Source: Pseudoramibacter faecis | GTDB lineage: Bacteria; Bacillota; Clostridia; Eubacteriales; Eubacteriaceae | Direction of reading: 5' to 3' | Assembly (NCBI RefSeq): GCF_036289405.1 | Contig: NZ_JAYFFI010000002.1 | Location: 124,001 to 188,000 of the forward strand | Length of the DNA stretch: 64,000 bases | In this document: positions 18,421 through 26,938 of the stretch, one piece after another | Layout of the letters: each line of letters opens with the position of its first letter | Position numbering within the stretch: position 1 is the stretch's first letter | The notes under the pieces: model-generated | The model's input: only the letters and a program-made list of their open reading frames with translations | Database searches by the model: none | What the model was told of the DNA's origin: nothing | Program-made: the position numbers and the translations under genes

Positions 18421-19779
18421 TTAAAACGGCGCCGGGCCGGGATCTGAATAGGCGCTCTCGTCGGCCCAGTCCATGAAGCGCGTAAATTCCGAACGCCAGG
18501 TGAGATTGATGCGGCCGGTCGGGCCGTTGCGCTGCTTGGCGACATCGAGCTCCGCCATGTTGGGGTTGCTGTTTTCCTTATCGTAATAATATGCCCGGTA
18601 GAGAAAGAGCACGATATCGGCGTCCTGTTCGATGGAGCCGGACTCGCGCAGGTCGGCCAGCACCGGATGGTGATCCGGGCGCCCGTCGGGGGCACGGCTG
18701 AGCTGCGACAGGCAAACGATCGGGCAGTCCAGCTCCCGGGCCAGGGCTTTGAGCCCGCGGGAGATCTCGGAGATTTCGTTTTGCCGGTTTTCGACGCCGC
18801 GCCGGCCGATCATCAGCTGAAGATAGTCGATGAGCACCAGATCGAGGCCGCTTTCTGCCTTGAGCCGCCGGGTCTTGGAGCGGATATCCGCCAGGGACTG
18901 ACCGCCGGTGTCGTCGATTTTGATCTTCGTGCCGTAAAGCCGCCCGGCGGCGTCGGCCATCACCCGCCATTCCTCGTCGTCCATGGTGCCGGTGCGCACC
19001 TTGGACAAATCGATGAGCCCTTCGGAACAGAGCATGCGCTGCACCAGCTGCGTCCGGGACATTTCAAGACTGAAGATCGCCACCGAGGCCTTCTCTTTCA
19101 CCGCGGCATGCTGGGCGAGATTGAGCGCAAAAGCCGTCTTTCCCATCGAGGGACGGGCGGCGACATAGATTAAATCCGATTTCTGCAGGCCGGAAGTTTT
19201 AAAGTCCAGCTCTTTAAAGCCGGTGGCCAGTCCCGTGGTCTCACCCTGATGGGTGCGCACTTCTTCGATATGCTGGATCGTCTCCCCGACCACCTCGCCG
19301 ATATTCGCAAAATCCCCTTTGATCTGGCCTTCCCCGACCTGAAAGATTTTGCGCTCGGCCGCCTCCACCACGTCGGCGACGCTTTCGTATTCGCCGTAGC
19401 AATCGTCGAGAATGGCCGAGCTCGCCTGCACCAGACGCCGCAGCAGCGCCTGATCCTGGACGATCACGCAATAATTCTCGAAGTTGCTGAGCATCGGCAC
19501 CTGCTGCACCAGCGCGGCCAGATAGGCCGGACCGCCGATTTTCCCGATTAGATCCACATCGGTCAGGCGCTGGGTCAGGGTCACCAAATCCAGGGGCTGG
19601 CCGGCCTCGCGCATAGCGAGGATGTTCTGATAAATCTGCTGATTGCGGGGATCGTAAAAATCCTCGGCGCGCAGATGCTCTTCCGCCACCATGAGCTTTT
19701 CGGCGTTCATGATCAGGCCGCCCAGCACCGAAGCTTCGGCCTCGGCGCTGTGCGGCAATTGTCTCGGATTGGTCGGCAC
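18421..19779 (-). CDS. dnaB: Replicative DNA helicase
   Basis: Hexameric 5'-3' helicase that unwinds DNA at the replication fork. It has 452 residues: an N-terminal helical domain (PHSAEAEASVLGGLIMN), a linker, and a RecA-like C-terminal motor. Walker A is AARPSMGKTAFALN (near 208), Walker B LVLIDYLQLM (near 310), the Arg-rich stretch CLSQLSRAPDGRPDHHP lies near 348, and the finger DLRESGSIEQDAD near 373. No intein is present. It lies 35 bp after rplI in the common yybS-gdpP-rplI-dnaB order. Confidence 0.97.
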   Translation of the reverse strand: MPTNPRQLPHSAEAEASVLGGLIMNAEKLMVAEEHLRAEDFYDPRNQQIYQNILAMREAGQPLDLVTLTQRLTDVDLIGKIGGPAYLAALVQQVPMLSNFENYCVIVQDQALLRRLVQASSAILDDCYGEYESVADVVEAAERKIFQVGEGQIKGDFANIGEVVGETIQHIEEVRTHQGETTGLATGFKELDFKTSGLQKSDLIYVAARPSMGKTAFALNLAQHAAVKEKASVAIFSLEMSRTQLVQRMLCSEGLIDLSKVRTGTMDDEEWRVMADAAGRLYGTKIKIDDTGGQSLADIRSKTRRLKAESGLDLVLIDYLQLMIGRRGVENRQNEISEISRGLKALARELDCPIVCLSQLSRAPDGRPDHHPVLADLRESGSIEQDADIVLFLYRAYYYDKENSNPNMAELDVAKQRNGPTGRINLTWRSEFTRFMDWADESAYSDPGPAPF

Positions 19780-19814
19780 GGTCCTTCCCCCTTTCTCGCA
19801 ATATGGCGCCGCGT

Positions 19815-20264
19815 TTATTTTTTCCCGGTGACGATCACGATCAGCTTGCCTTCCACGCCGGCCGTCGTTTTGATTTTAACGGCGAATTTTCCGACGTTGC
19901 GAATCGGTTCCGCCAGTTCAATCTTACGCTTATCCACGCTGATGCCCAGATCCTTTTCCAGGGCTTCGGCAATGTTCTTGTTGGTCACCGAGCCGAAGAG
20001 CGTGCCGTCGTCTGCGGCGCGTTCCTTGATGATGAGTTCCGACGCGTCGATTTGCTGCGCCAGTTCCACCGCTGCCTGATGAGCTTGTGCCCGTTCTCTG
20101 GCCAACTGAGCTTTATGCGCCTCAGCCTTCTGGATGTTTTCCTTGGTGCCCGGCACGCCAAGCTTCTGCTTGATCAGGTAATTGCGGCCGTATCCGCTTT
20201 TCACATTGACGATATCGCCGGCTTTGCCGACACCTTCCACATCGGCGGTTAATACAATTTTCAT
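19815..20264 (-). CDS. rplI: Ribosomal protein L9
   Basis: Large-subunit protein binding 23S rRNA near L1. It has 149 residues, with the N-terminal KSGYGRNYLIKQKLGV signature (near 22), a long central helix rich in A/E/Q, and a C-terminal domain. It overlaps the gdpP stop as ATGA, so translation is coupled. Confidence 0.97.
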   Translation of the reverse strand: MKIVLTADVEGVGKAGDIVNVKSGYGRNYLIKQKLGVPGTKENIQKAEAHKAQLARERAQAHQAAVELAQQIDASELIIKERAADDGTLFGSVTNKNIAEALEKDLGISVDKRKIELAEPIRNVGKFAVKIKTTAGVEGKLIVIVTGKK

Positions 20265-22234
20265 TCTGATGCACTCTCTTTCTTATAAAATTCAATGGCG
20301 TCGACCAAAAGGCCCCGCGCCTGATGCAAATCTTCTATATCGTGAAGCTGAGCTCCGGCCATCGTCATATGACCGCCGCCGCCCAATTTTTCCAAAATCA
20401 TCTGCACGTTCACATCCCCCATGGAGCGCCCGCTGATAAAAATCCCACCCTCGGTTTTCAGCACGATAAAGGACGCGCCGATGCCCCGGATGTTGAGCAG
20501 CTCGTCCGCCGCCTGCGCCGCGATGAGTTTGGCGTTCTCCGTATGATTTTCGTAAAGGGAGATGGCAATGGTATTATCGTAAAATTCGGCGTTGGTCACC
20601 GCCTCGGAACGCGCCGCGTAGGTTTCGATATCGTTTTGCAGCAGGGTCTTCGCAATAACGGTATCGGCCCCTCTGCGCTTGAGAAAGGAGGCTGCCTCAA
20701 AGGTGCGCACCCCGGTCTTCACCGTGAACATTTTGGTATCCATGCACATCCCCGCGAGCAGAGCGTTGGCCTCTGTGGTTTTGATGATATCCTTGTTGTC
20801 AAAATACTGAAGCAATTCGGTCACGAGCTCGCAGGTCGACGAGGCGTAAGCCTCAAGATAGGAGAAAATCGTATCGCTGATGGATTTGCCCGACGCCCGG
20901 TGATGGTCGATCACCACGACGTTCGACACCTGATCCAACAGTTCCGGCATCTCGACATAATTGAAATTCTGGGTGTCCACCACGATGAGCAAAGTCCCTT
21001 CCTCCACGAAATCCCGCACTTCCTGGGGAGTCACAAAGGCGTGGGCGTAATGCTCGTCTTTGCTCAGGTAGTCAATGAGCGAACGAATGCTCGTGTTGAT
21101 CTCCTTGAGCACGTAGCGGCATTCCCGGTTGAGGCTGCGGCAGGCGCCCATCAGACCCACCGCCGAACCGAGACAGTCCATATCCGGCGTCTGATGCCCC
21201 ATGATCACCACGTTGTGGGCGTCGACAATCTGGTCGCGCAGGGCATGAGCCTTGATGCGCGCCTTGACCTTGGTGCGTTTTTCCTTGGCCTCGGTCTTGC
21301 CCCCGTAATAAGCGTTCTTGTCGTCCATGCTGACCACACATTGGTCGCCGCCCCGGGCCAGCGCCACATCGAGCGCCGACCGGGACATGGCGTCCGCATC
21401 CTGGATGGATTTGCGCTCATCCGACAGGCCAATGCCGATGCTCAGCGTGACCGGCAGGTTTTCCATACTCACATCCCGAATTTCATCCAGCAGATGAAAA
21501 TGCTCCCGCTCCATAATCATCAGGGCGTCCCGGTTAAAGACGGCCAAATAATGATTGTTTTCGTATTTCTGAATGATCGCTCCGTTGCGCTGAGCCCATT
21601 GCACCAAAATCACATCGATCTTCCCCAGGAGGATCGACCGTTCCTGCACCGTCAGCTGCTCGCTGATATCGTCATAATTGTCGATTTGGATATAAGCGAA
21701 TACGGTTTGGCTGTGGCGATATTTGGCCTCGAGTTGCTTGAGGTGGGTGATATCGTTAAAATTGAGCAGATACAACGATTGGTTGCCGTGGGTGAAGGCT
21801 GAAATCACCAGGGTGTACCAATGCTCCTGGAAAGCCAGCTCCCGAAAACTGCCGTCCAGTTTTTGGCCGTTCTCCGGCTTGATTTTTAACGCCTCAAAGA
21901 TATGAACCCCTTTTTTGCCGAGATCCCGGCCGAAGGTGCGGATAAACGCGCGATTGGGGATCAGGCACACGCCTTCCCCGTCGACCACCACCGAGGGCGA
22001 GGGCATTTCGTACATCCGATCGCGGTTGATCTTTGCCACCTGCCGGGAAACGACTTTATAGCTTTCTTCCTCGCGTTCGGCCTTCAGGTCGTTTTCCCAT
22101 CCCTGAAGCCCGGCGACAAAAACCGCCAGCACCAGCATGACCAAACCTGCCATGCGATTGTACCGAATGAGCAACAAGCTGATGATAACCGCAATGAGCG
22201 CCATCACATTAAAGTGTTTGAGAATTTTCATCAT
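20261..22234 (-). CDS. gdpP: Cyclic-di-AMP phosphodiesterase GdpP
   Basis: Membrane-bound hydrolase that breaks c-di-AMP to pApA and so controls potassium and osmolyte homeostasis. It has 657 residues: two N-terminal TM helices (about 8-45), a PAS-like domain (about 75-180), a degenerate GGDEF domain (about 180-310) lacking the GGDEF signature, and DHH-DHHA1 (about 340-650). Metal-binding motifs are MGHQTPDMDCLGS (near 350), VVDTQNF (near 425), VVIDHHRAS (near 446) and the DHHA1 GGGGHMTMAGAQL (near 622). It lies between yybS and rplI with 4-bp overlaps at both ends. A KtrB gene at the window's left end is a plausible c-di-AMP-linked pathway in the same cell. Confidence 0.95.
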   Translation of the reverse strand: MMKILKHFNVMALIAVIISLLLIRYNRMAGLVMLVLAVFVAGLQGWENDLKAEREEESYKVVSRQVAKINRDRMYEMPSPSVVVDGEGVCLIPNRAFIRTFGRDLGKKGVHIFEALKIKPENGQKLDGSFRELAFQEHWYTLVISAFTHGNQSLYLLNFNDITHLKQLEAKYRHSQTVFAYIQIDNYDDISEQLTVQERSILLGKIDVILVQWAQRNGAIIQKYENNHYLAVFNRDALMIMEREHFHLLDEIRDVSMENLPVTLSIGIGLSDERKSIQDADAMSRSALDVALARGGDQCVVSMDDKNAYYGGKTEAKEKRTKVKARIKAHALRDQIVDAHNVVIMGHQTPDMDCLGSAVGLMGACRSLNRECRYVLKEINTSIRSLIDYLSKDEHYAHAFVTPQEVRDFVEEGTLLIVVDTQNFNYVEMPELLDQVSNVVVIDHHRASGKSISDTIFSYLEAYASSTCELVTELLQYFDNKDIIKTTEANALLAGMCMDTKMFTVKTGVRTFEAASFLKRRGADTVIAKTLLQNDIETYAARSEAVTNAEFYDNTIAISLYENHTENAKLIAAQAADELLNIRGIGASFIVLKTEGGIFISGRSMGDVNVQMILEKLGGGGHMTMAGAQLHDIEDLHQARGLLVDAIEFYKKESASE

Positions 22235-23199
22235 CGTCGCTTGCCCTCTCTTAAAATAATGCGCAGCCGCAGGGGGGTGTACGCGTCGAGCACCCCGAGA
22301 ATCGACAGGATGCTTAAACTCGACGGCACGACCATCACAATGAGCACGATCACGGCCTTGCGCCCGATGCGTTCCCGGGGCAGACGGCGGTTAAAAAACC
22401 AAAAACAAAACGACAAGCCCATCAGCCCGTACACAAATGTCGTGATCCCCATGAGGGTGAGCACATAAAGATTGCTGCCGGCGCCGGCAAGCTGGGCCAC
22501 GAGCGGCCCCATCAGCACGATAAACAGAAAATTCCGCAGGGATTTCGGCAGCCTCCACTGGCTGAGCGGCAGCACCTTGGGCTGTGCGATTTGAAGCCGC
22601 GCCAGCATCAAATCCAGCAATAGGTTAAGGATCCAGCTGATGCCAAAGGGAATGAGCAGCACCATGGTCGGAAAATCCCGCTTCATCTGCACGAGTGCCT
22701 GACCAAATATCTTGGCCGTCCGACCGATCTGTGCGGCACTGTAATGCCCCGCCGCTACATAAACCTTAAGCCACTGCGCGGTCGCCGTCTGCATCTGGCG
22801 AAAAAAGACCTGCACAAAGGCGTGCCCCGTCACCGCCTGATAGATGATCATCAGCCCAATCAAAAAGGCCAAACAACCAAAATAGCCGAGACCGATTCGT
22901 CGGAAGCCGTCCATCCCTTTGCTCAGGCCGTAGCCCAGCGCACAGCCCACCAGTAAAAAATACAGCGCAAAGCTGATGCCGGCCCCGACGCCGACGATCG
23001 CCGCCAACAGGGCCATCGCGCCGAGACTGACCGTGATCGCCGCCGCTAGGCGCTGCCGCACCGCCAAAACGGCAATCGGCAGCGCCGATAAAAGATAAAA
23101 AAAGATCATCAGGGGAAAGTGCAGCGACAACAGCGATAGAACCACTGCGGCTGCAGCTGTCGCTATTCCCTCCGTGATCGCCTGTGGCTTCAAATGCAT
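22231..23199 (-). CDS. DUF2232 (YybS-type) membrane protein
   Basis: Integral membrane protein of 322 residues with eight or so hydrophobic segments, matching the DUF2232/YybS family in position (directly upstream of gdpP) and in the C-terminal block LYVLTLMGITTFVYGLMGLSF near 268. The function is not established; weak structural relation to S-component-like folds has been proposed for the family. An open frame begins at a TTG (23232), but GAGG 5 nt before the ATG at 23199 decides the start. It is the first gene of a four-gene operon (yybS, gdpP, rplI, dnaB), probably continuing into rsmI. Confidence 0.85.
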   Translation of the reverse strand: MHLKPQAITEGIATAAAAVVLSLLSLHFPLMIFFYLLSALPIAVLAVRQRLAAAITVSLGAMALLAAIVGVGAGISFALYFLLVGCALGYGLSKGMDGFRRIGLGYFGCLAFLIGLMIIYQAVTGHAFVQVFFRQMQTATAQWLKVYVAAGHYSAAQIGRTAKIFGQALVQMKRDFPTMVLLIPFGISWILNLLLDLMLARLQIAQPKVLPLSQWRLPKSLRNFLFIVLMGPLVAQLAGAGSNLYVLTLMGITTFVYGLMGLSFCFWFFNRRLPRERIGRKAVIVLIVMVVPSSLSILSILGVLDAYTPLRLRIILREGKRR

Positions 23200-23309
23200 G
23201 AAATCCTCGATTCTCTGATTAATTCGTTCCAATTGACGGATGCTCGCGACCCTGTTGCGTCATGAAAAGCCGCCGTGCCAAACCAAACGCTGTCATCATA
23301 TGACTGTTT

Positions 23310-23337
23310 ATTATAACATATCCCACCAAAAATCAAG
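23310..23337 (-). promoter_or_regulatory. Promoter of the yybS-gdpP-rplI-dnaB operon
   Basis: Minus strand CTTGAT (23337-23332), 16-nt spacer, TATAAT (23315-23310) preceded by TGT, an extended -10. Confidence 0.75.
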
Positions 23338-23417
23338 AATTTAATTTTGATCTCAGTTCTCTGTGATTAAATAAACGCTGCAAAGATCACGTTAGAAACA
23401 TCAGGAGGTGGCGCTGA

Positions 23418-23687
23418 ATGCTTCGCTATTATCTTCAGGTTTTCGGCCGGGTCCAGGGTGTCGGCTTTCGCTACACCGCCGTCCAGCTGGCCAGGGCCTA
23501 TGCCCTCACCGGCTGGGCCCGAAATTGCTATGACGGTTCGGTGGAGTTGGAGATCCAGGGAGATCCCGCCAATATCGATTTATTTATCGGCCAGTTAAAC
23601 GATCATCGGTGGATTCGCATCGACCGCATCATCCGGGAGAAGCGCCCGCTCTCCGCGGATGAAAGGGATTTTTGTGTGCGCTATTAA
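23418..23687 (+). CDS. acyP: Acylphosphatase
   Basis: Small cytosolic enzyme hydrolysing carboxyl-phosphate bonds such as acetyl phosphate; 89 residues, the family length. The phosphate loop GRVQGVGFRYT (near 9-19) has the catalytic arginine, and GWARNCYDGSVELEIQG (near 34-50) has the catalytic asparagine. AGGAGG lies 7 nt before the ATG. It is a solitary gene convergent with rpsR and shares a terminator with it. Confidence 0.95.
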   Translation: MLRYYLQVFGRVQGVGFRYTAVQLARAYALTGWARNCYDGSVELEIQGDPANIDLFIGQLNDHRWIRIDRIIREKRPLSADERDFCVRY

Positions 23688-23703
23688 CTCAATACATCGG
23701 CAA

Positions 23704-23740
23704 TAAAAAAACAGAAGGAATTTCCTTCTGTTGTTTTTTT
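23704..23740. terminator. Bidirectional terminator between acyP and rpsR
   Basis: ACAGAAGGAA and TTCCTTCTGT arms, A-run on the left and T-run on the right. Confidence 0.9.
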
Positions 23741-23762
23741 GAATTCGGTTATGAATAATGGC

Positions 23763-23987
23763 TTAATCTGCCTGATAGGGCAGCAGTGCCATGTTGCGAG
23801 CCCGGTTAACCGCCTGGGTAATCTTGCGCTGGTGTTTGGCGCAGGCACCGGTAGCCCGTCTCGGTAAAATTTTGCCTCTTTCAGAAATGTATTTCTTTAA
23901 GGTGGCGACGTCTTTGTAATCCACGACCATGTCTTCGTGTTCGCAGAATTCGCAGACCTTTCTTCTTCTTCTAAATGGTCTCGGCAT
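23763..23987 (-). CDS. rpsR: Ribosomal protein S18
   Basis: Small-subunit protein pairing with S6 on the platform; 74 residues. CEFCEHE (near 12) and GACAKHQRK (near 47) supply a zinc-binding cysteine set, so this is a C+ (zinc-containing) form. The basic RRRRK N terminus and ITQAVNRARNMALLPY C terminus are standard. It is the last gene of rpsF-ssb-rpsR. Confidence 0.97.
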   Translation of the reverse strand: MPRPFRRRRKVCEFCEHEDMVVDYKDVATLKKYISERGKILPRRATGACAKHQRKITQAVNRARNMALLPYQAD

Positions 23988-23998
23988 GATTTTCTCCT

Positions 23999-24442
23999 TT
24001 AAAACGGAACATCGTCATCGTCTGTCATCAGATGAAATTCATCGTCCATATCGTCATCCGACGGCATGTTGTTTTGCGGCGCCGGCTGACCGCTGCGGTT
24101 ATTGCTGTAACCGCCGCCGCTGGCGTCGTTGCGGCTGCCGATAAAATCAAACTCTTCCAGAACCACCTCGGTGACGTAGCGCTTGCTGCCGTCCTGGGCC
24201 TGGTAATTCCGCGTTTGCAGGCGCCCATTGAGCGCAATCTGGCGCCCCTTGCTCAGATACTGGCTGATGACTTCCGCCTGTTTCCCCCAAGCAACCACAT
24301 TAAAGAAATCGGCGGTGGGCTGACCGTCTCTTTGGAAACGCCTGTCCACTGCGACTGCAAAAGTCGTCATCGAAGTGCCGCTCGCCGTCGAGCGCAGCTC
24401 CGGATCGCGAGCTAATCGGCCAACCAGCATGACTTTGTTCAT
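23999..24442 (-). CDS. ssb: Single-stranded DNA-binding protein
   Basis: OB-fold protein that coats single-stranded DNA. It has 147 residues: the OB domain, from MNKVMLVGRLARDPELR, covers residues 1-105. A Gly/Asn/Ser/Gln-rich disordered linker follows, then the acidic partner-binding tip DDDDVPF at the extreme C terminus. It lies 21 bp after rpsF and 11 bp before rpsR. Confidence 0.97.
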   Translation of the reverse strand: MNKVMLVGRLARDPELRSTASGTSMTTFAVAVDRRFQRDGQPTADFFNVVAWGKQAEVISQYLSKGRQIALNGRLQTRNYQAQDGSKRYVTEVVLEEFDFIGSRNDASGGGYSNNRSGQPAPQNNMPSDDDMDDEFHLMTDDDDVPF

Positions 24443-24463
24443 GGTTTTATCCTTTCTCTTTCC

Positions 24464-24751
24464 TTATTTTTCCTTTGCAATGATGATATCGCGGATATAG
24501 CTATCGTTGATCAGGTACAGATGGTTCAAGTCGTCCAGAACGGAATTTTCCGCCTTAAAGTCGATCACGACATAGTAGCCGTCTGTATACTTGTTATCGA
24601 TCGTGTAAGCCAGTTTGCGACTGCCCCATTCGTCGACGTTTTCCACCTCACCGGCTTTTTCGATGATGGCTTTCACGCGGGCGATTTCGGCATCGATCGC
24701 TTCCTTTTCCAATTCCGGTACTAAAACAAACATGGTTTCGTAGGCCTTCAT
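24464..24751 (-). CDS. rpsF: Ribosomal protein S6
   Basis: Small-subunit protein that forms a heterodimer with S18. It has 95 residues, starting KAYETMFVLVPELE, with the conserved WGSRKLAYTIDNKYTDGYYVVIDF region near 42-65. AGGAGG lies just before the ATG. It is the first gene of the operon, behind a leader that looks like the S6:S18 autoregulatory RNA. Confidence 0.97.
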   Translation of the reverse strand: MKAYETMFVLVPELEKEAIDAEIARVKAIIEKAGEVENVDEWGSRKLAYTIDNKYTDGYYVVIDFKAENSVLDDLNHLYLINDSYIRDIIIAKEK

Positions 24752-24776
24752 GGTTTCACCTCCTTATGGTCTTTTG

Positions 24777-24858
24777 GTACAGGGTTGGACTGCTCTGCGG
24801 CAGGGGTGTGCCTGCTTCGCGCCGGACTCTCGCCAGCGTCAGCGCATACCCTCTGTAC
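24777..24858 (-). ncRNA. S6:S18-type autoregulatory leader RNA (candidate)
   Basis: The rpsF 5' UTR folds with a terminal stem GTACAG...CTGTAC extended by GGG/CCC, enclosing GC-rich internal helices and a CCG trinucleotide in a loop context. This matches the known design of rpsF-operon leaders bound by the S6:S18 complex. A covariance model search was not possible here. Confidence 0.55.
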
Positions 24859-24879
24859 AAGGATACTTGCAACTTTCTA

Positions 24880-24907
24880 ATTATATCAGATTTTACGCCG
24901 TAATCAA
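24880..24907 (-). promoter_or_regulatory. rpsF-ssb-rpsR promoter
   Basis: Minus strand TTGATT (24907-24902), 16-nt spacer, TATAAT (24885-24880) with TGA before it (extended -10). Confidence 0.8.
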
Positions 24908-24980
24908 GCTCTTTATTCGGCTTTTTCGACGTTTTCTGTAGGATTACAATACATGTGTTACATATCGTAAAAAAGTAAAA

Positions 24981-25044
24981 GCGAGAGCACTCCTTGTGAT
25001 ATCGTTAATTCATCACAAAAACATATAACAAAGGAGTGTCTCGC
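24981..25044 (+). promoter_or_regulatory. Inverted repeat masking the transposase ribosome binding site
   Basis: GCGAGAGCACTCCTTGT (24981-24997) pairs imperfectly with ACAAAGGAGTGTCTCGC (25028-25044), whose AAAGGAG is the Shine-Dalgarno sequence of the ATG at 25045. An inner pair TTGTGAT (24994)/ATCACAA (25012) gives an alternative fold. Such a hairpin would block translation of read-through transcripts. Confidence 0.7.
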
Positions 25045-25482
25045 ATGAACAGTATAACACGGGTCATGAGGTATCGCAGATCTTTAATGGCGTTTGCGAT
25101 GAAGTACGGTGTTACCAAAACCGCCCTCAAATACAATACGTATCGCCAGTATGTTTACCGCTGGCTCCGGCGCTACGACGGCACGATCGAATCGCTTCGC
25201 GATCGTTCCCGGCGACCGCATCATCATCCTAACCAGCATATGGAGCAAGAATTGAAGCTGATCCGGGATATGCGCCGACGCAATCCGAATGCCGCTCTGG
25301 TCGTTTTCTGGGTCAAGCTTCGCCAACGCGGATATTCACCGAATTGCATTTTCTGCGCAAGGTTGCACCCGCTTGGATTTAAGAATTGTGGACGCTCGCT
25401 GAAGGGCAAGCCGACCCTTTTCCATCTGCGTATTTGCGCAGGCAAAAGGCTGAGTCTGACAGGCAGGCCCTTTCAATTTTAA
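25045..25482 (+). pseudogene. Truncated, frameshifted IS481-type transposase
   Basis: Begins MNSITRVMRYRRSLMAFAMKYG and contains a helix-turn-helix (NTYRQYVYRWLRRYDGTIESL) followed by ELKLIRDMRRRNPNAALVVFWVKLRQRGY. This is the DNA-binding half typical of IS481-like transposases. After about residue 103 the frame no longer reads as transposase. The next expected block (HFLRK) appears in another frame near 25349, so a deletion and frameshift have occurred, and no DDE catalytic domain follows. The ATG at 25045 has AAAGGAG 8 nt upstream. It ends inside the 3' end of the convergent oxidoreductase gene. Confidence 0.8.
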
Positions 25483-26069
25483 AAAAATTTTCCGAGTGTT
25501 TTAGCCTTGGCTATCGCCTTCGCCATCTCGCTCCTTTCAAGCTCCGGACTGATATCAACGCCCCCCACAAAGATATAATCAAAACGCGCTATCCCAAACA
25601 TCTCTCCAAGCTGCTTCCAGAATAGTACCGGTACGCACGGCTTCTGCGCGAAGCTGCCGCTGCTGGTCAGATAGGCCAGATGCGAACATCGGCAATCGCC
25701 GTGACAGCCTTCCGCATCGTAATGATAGCAAATACCATTTGCAGCAATATGTTCAGCATAAGCCCGCAGCCTGGCCGGAAAGAGCAGATCCCACAAGGGC
25801 GCGCCGATCACAATTTTATCGGCATCGGCAAACCTTCGAGCAAAGGCATACATTGGATGATCAAACTTTCTTTGAGCGAAAAGGGCATCTCTGCGGTCAA
25901 GCATCGGCCGGTTAAAACAAGGAATTTCCTGTTGACGGATATCTTCTTCAATGATGTCATCCTTCGGATGTCCCTTGCGGTATCTATCCAAAAAGGCCTT
26001 GCAAAGTGCCATTGTGCGGGATCGATTTCCCCGCTGGCTTATACAGCAGTTGACAAATAAAAGTTTCAT
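25479..26069 (-). CDS. Flavodoxin-fold NAD(P)H-dependent oxidoreductase
   Basis: A 196-residue protein of the NAD(P)H dehydrogenase (quinone)/FMN-dependent azoreductase fold. The N-terminal LFVNCCISQRGNRSRTMALCKAF has the flavin phosphate-loop pattern with S and R. IVIGAPLWDLLFPARLRAYAEHI (near 88-110) is the typical FMN-binding P-x-W-x-x-x-x-P segment, and the second flavin loop is YLTSSGS (near 133). CHGDCRC near 122 is a small Cys cluster not usual in azoreductases. GGAGGAG lies about 10 nt before the ATG. The gene sits between two IS remnants in the AT-richer insertion. Its physiological electron acceptor is unknown. Confidence 0.8.
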   Translation of the reverse strand: MKLLFVNCCISQRGNRSRTMALCKAFLDRYRKGHPKDDIIEEDIRQQEIPCFNRPMLDRRDALFAQRKFDHPMYAFARRFADADKIVIGAPLWDLLFPARLRAYAEHIAANGICYHYDAEGCHGDCRCSHLAYLTSSGSFAQKPCVPVLFWKQLGEMFGIARFDYIFVGGVDISPELERSEMAKAIAKAKTLGKFF

Positions 26070-26325
26070 TCCCTATTTTCTCCTCCTCCATTTCTGTTTT
26101 GTTTATACGGACTCATGCAAACAGCCATTATAAACGGAACCTTCCGGGCCTATTTGAGTCTAACACAATGCTTGGGCTTTTTCGCTGCTTTCGTCTTTAG
26201 CAGATTTGAAATGTTTTTCTTCGGGCTGATTGTAAAATCAAGTTGAACATATAATGCAAAACTACATAAGGCGCCTCTTTGGTAGAATATAAGTGACAAA
26301 ACTTCAATTACAAAGAGGAAATCCC

Positions 26326-26821
26326 TATGGACCACTTACATTTTACTACAACTGAAGACAACATCTTTTATTTGAGCATCGCGTTTTGATTCAAACCCGT
26401 CCCAAAGACGGATGGAATTCCAATCGAATCACCAAGGAGATCAGCTTCGCATCAAATACTGTTCGAATTCAAACGCGACGCCGCGACTCTCTACTCCGGA
26501 AAGGTCCTTCACTATAATGCTCGCGCCGGACAAACGGCTTATGAACACAATCGGCAAGCATGTTATCGGCATTACAAATTACTTAAAAGCGACCTTCATC
26601 GCCTTTGTTGAGAAAAAGCTCTTCGAAGATGGGTGATCTCGAGATGCCTGCATTGGCCGCGCACTAGAAGAAGACCTGTTCATTAGAAAGCAGATTGCCA
26701 GCACCAAGACTCTTTACAGTTATATTGATCTCTGACTGCTTAGTATCAAGAACATTGATTTGCCTAAAAAGCTTCGGCGCTCGCCGAAAAAGAAAGGAAT
26801 CTCAACGGTTTTACTACGCCT
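26326..26821 (+). pseudogene. Decayed IS30-type transposase
   Basis: Several IS30-family fragments follow each other in different frames with internal stops: GQTAYEHNRQACYRHYKLLKSD (26542 on), FIAFVEKKLFEDG (26598 on), then IGRALEEDL, RKQIASTKTLYSYIDL and LLSIKNIDLPKKLRRSPKKK up to about 26800. They match the order helix-turn-helix, linker and start of the catalytic part. No intact frame exists, and the DDE domain is lost. An ATG at 26326 with AGAGGAAA upstream marks the old start. The flanks (26070-26325 and 26822-26938) hold nothing else that I recognise. Confidence 0.75.
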
Positions 26822-26938
26822 ATATGGCTTTTTATATTATGTTTGTTTCATTTTTAGGCGATTTTGTTCGTGTAAACTTGAACCCACCTGAGTCTTTAAT
26901 TTAAACCCGTTCGAGGGATAATCAAAAACTGTAGGCTA

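Larger units (their letters stand above)
24937..25482 (+). mobile_element. Truncated IS481-type insertion sequence
   Basis: A remnant with a TGT-beginning left end (about 24937, TGTAGGATTACA), an upstream hairpin over the transposase ribosome binding site, and the first third of a transposase. The catalytic DDE part and the right end are missing. The left boundary is inferred only from the TGT...ACA pattern of the family. Confidence 0.6.

Noticed and set aside
25386..25625. A 79-codon frame after the IS481 remnant
   Set aside because: Mostly antisense to the oxidoreductase gene, with no ribosome binding site; its first part could be decayed transposase but no motif supports it.
26150..26938. 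Exact terminal inverted repeats of the IS30 remnant
   Set aside because: CAAGTT-containing stretches near 26240 and 26878 resemble each other weakly; not good enough to set ends.
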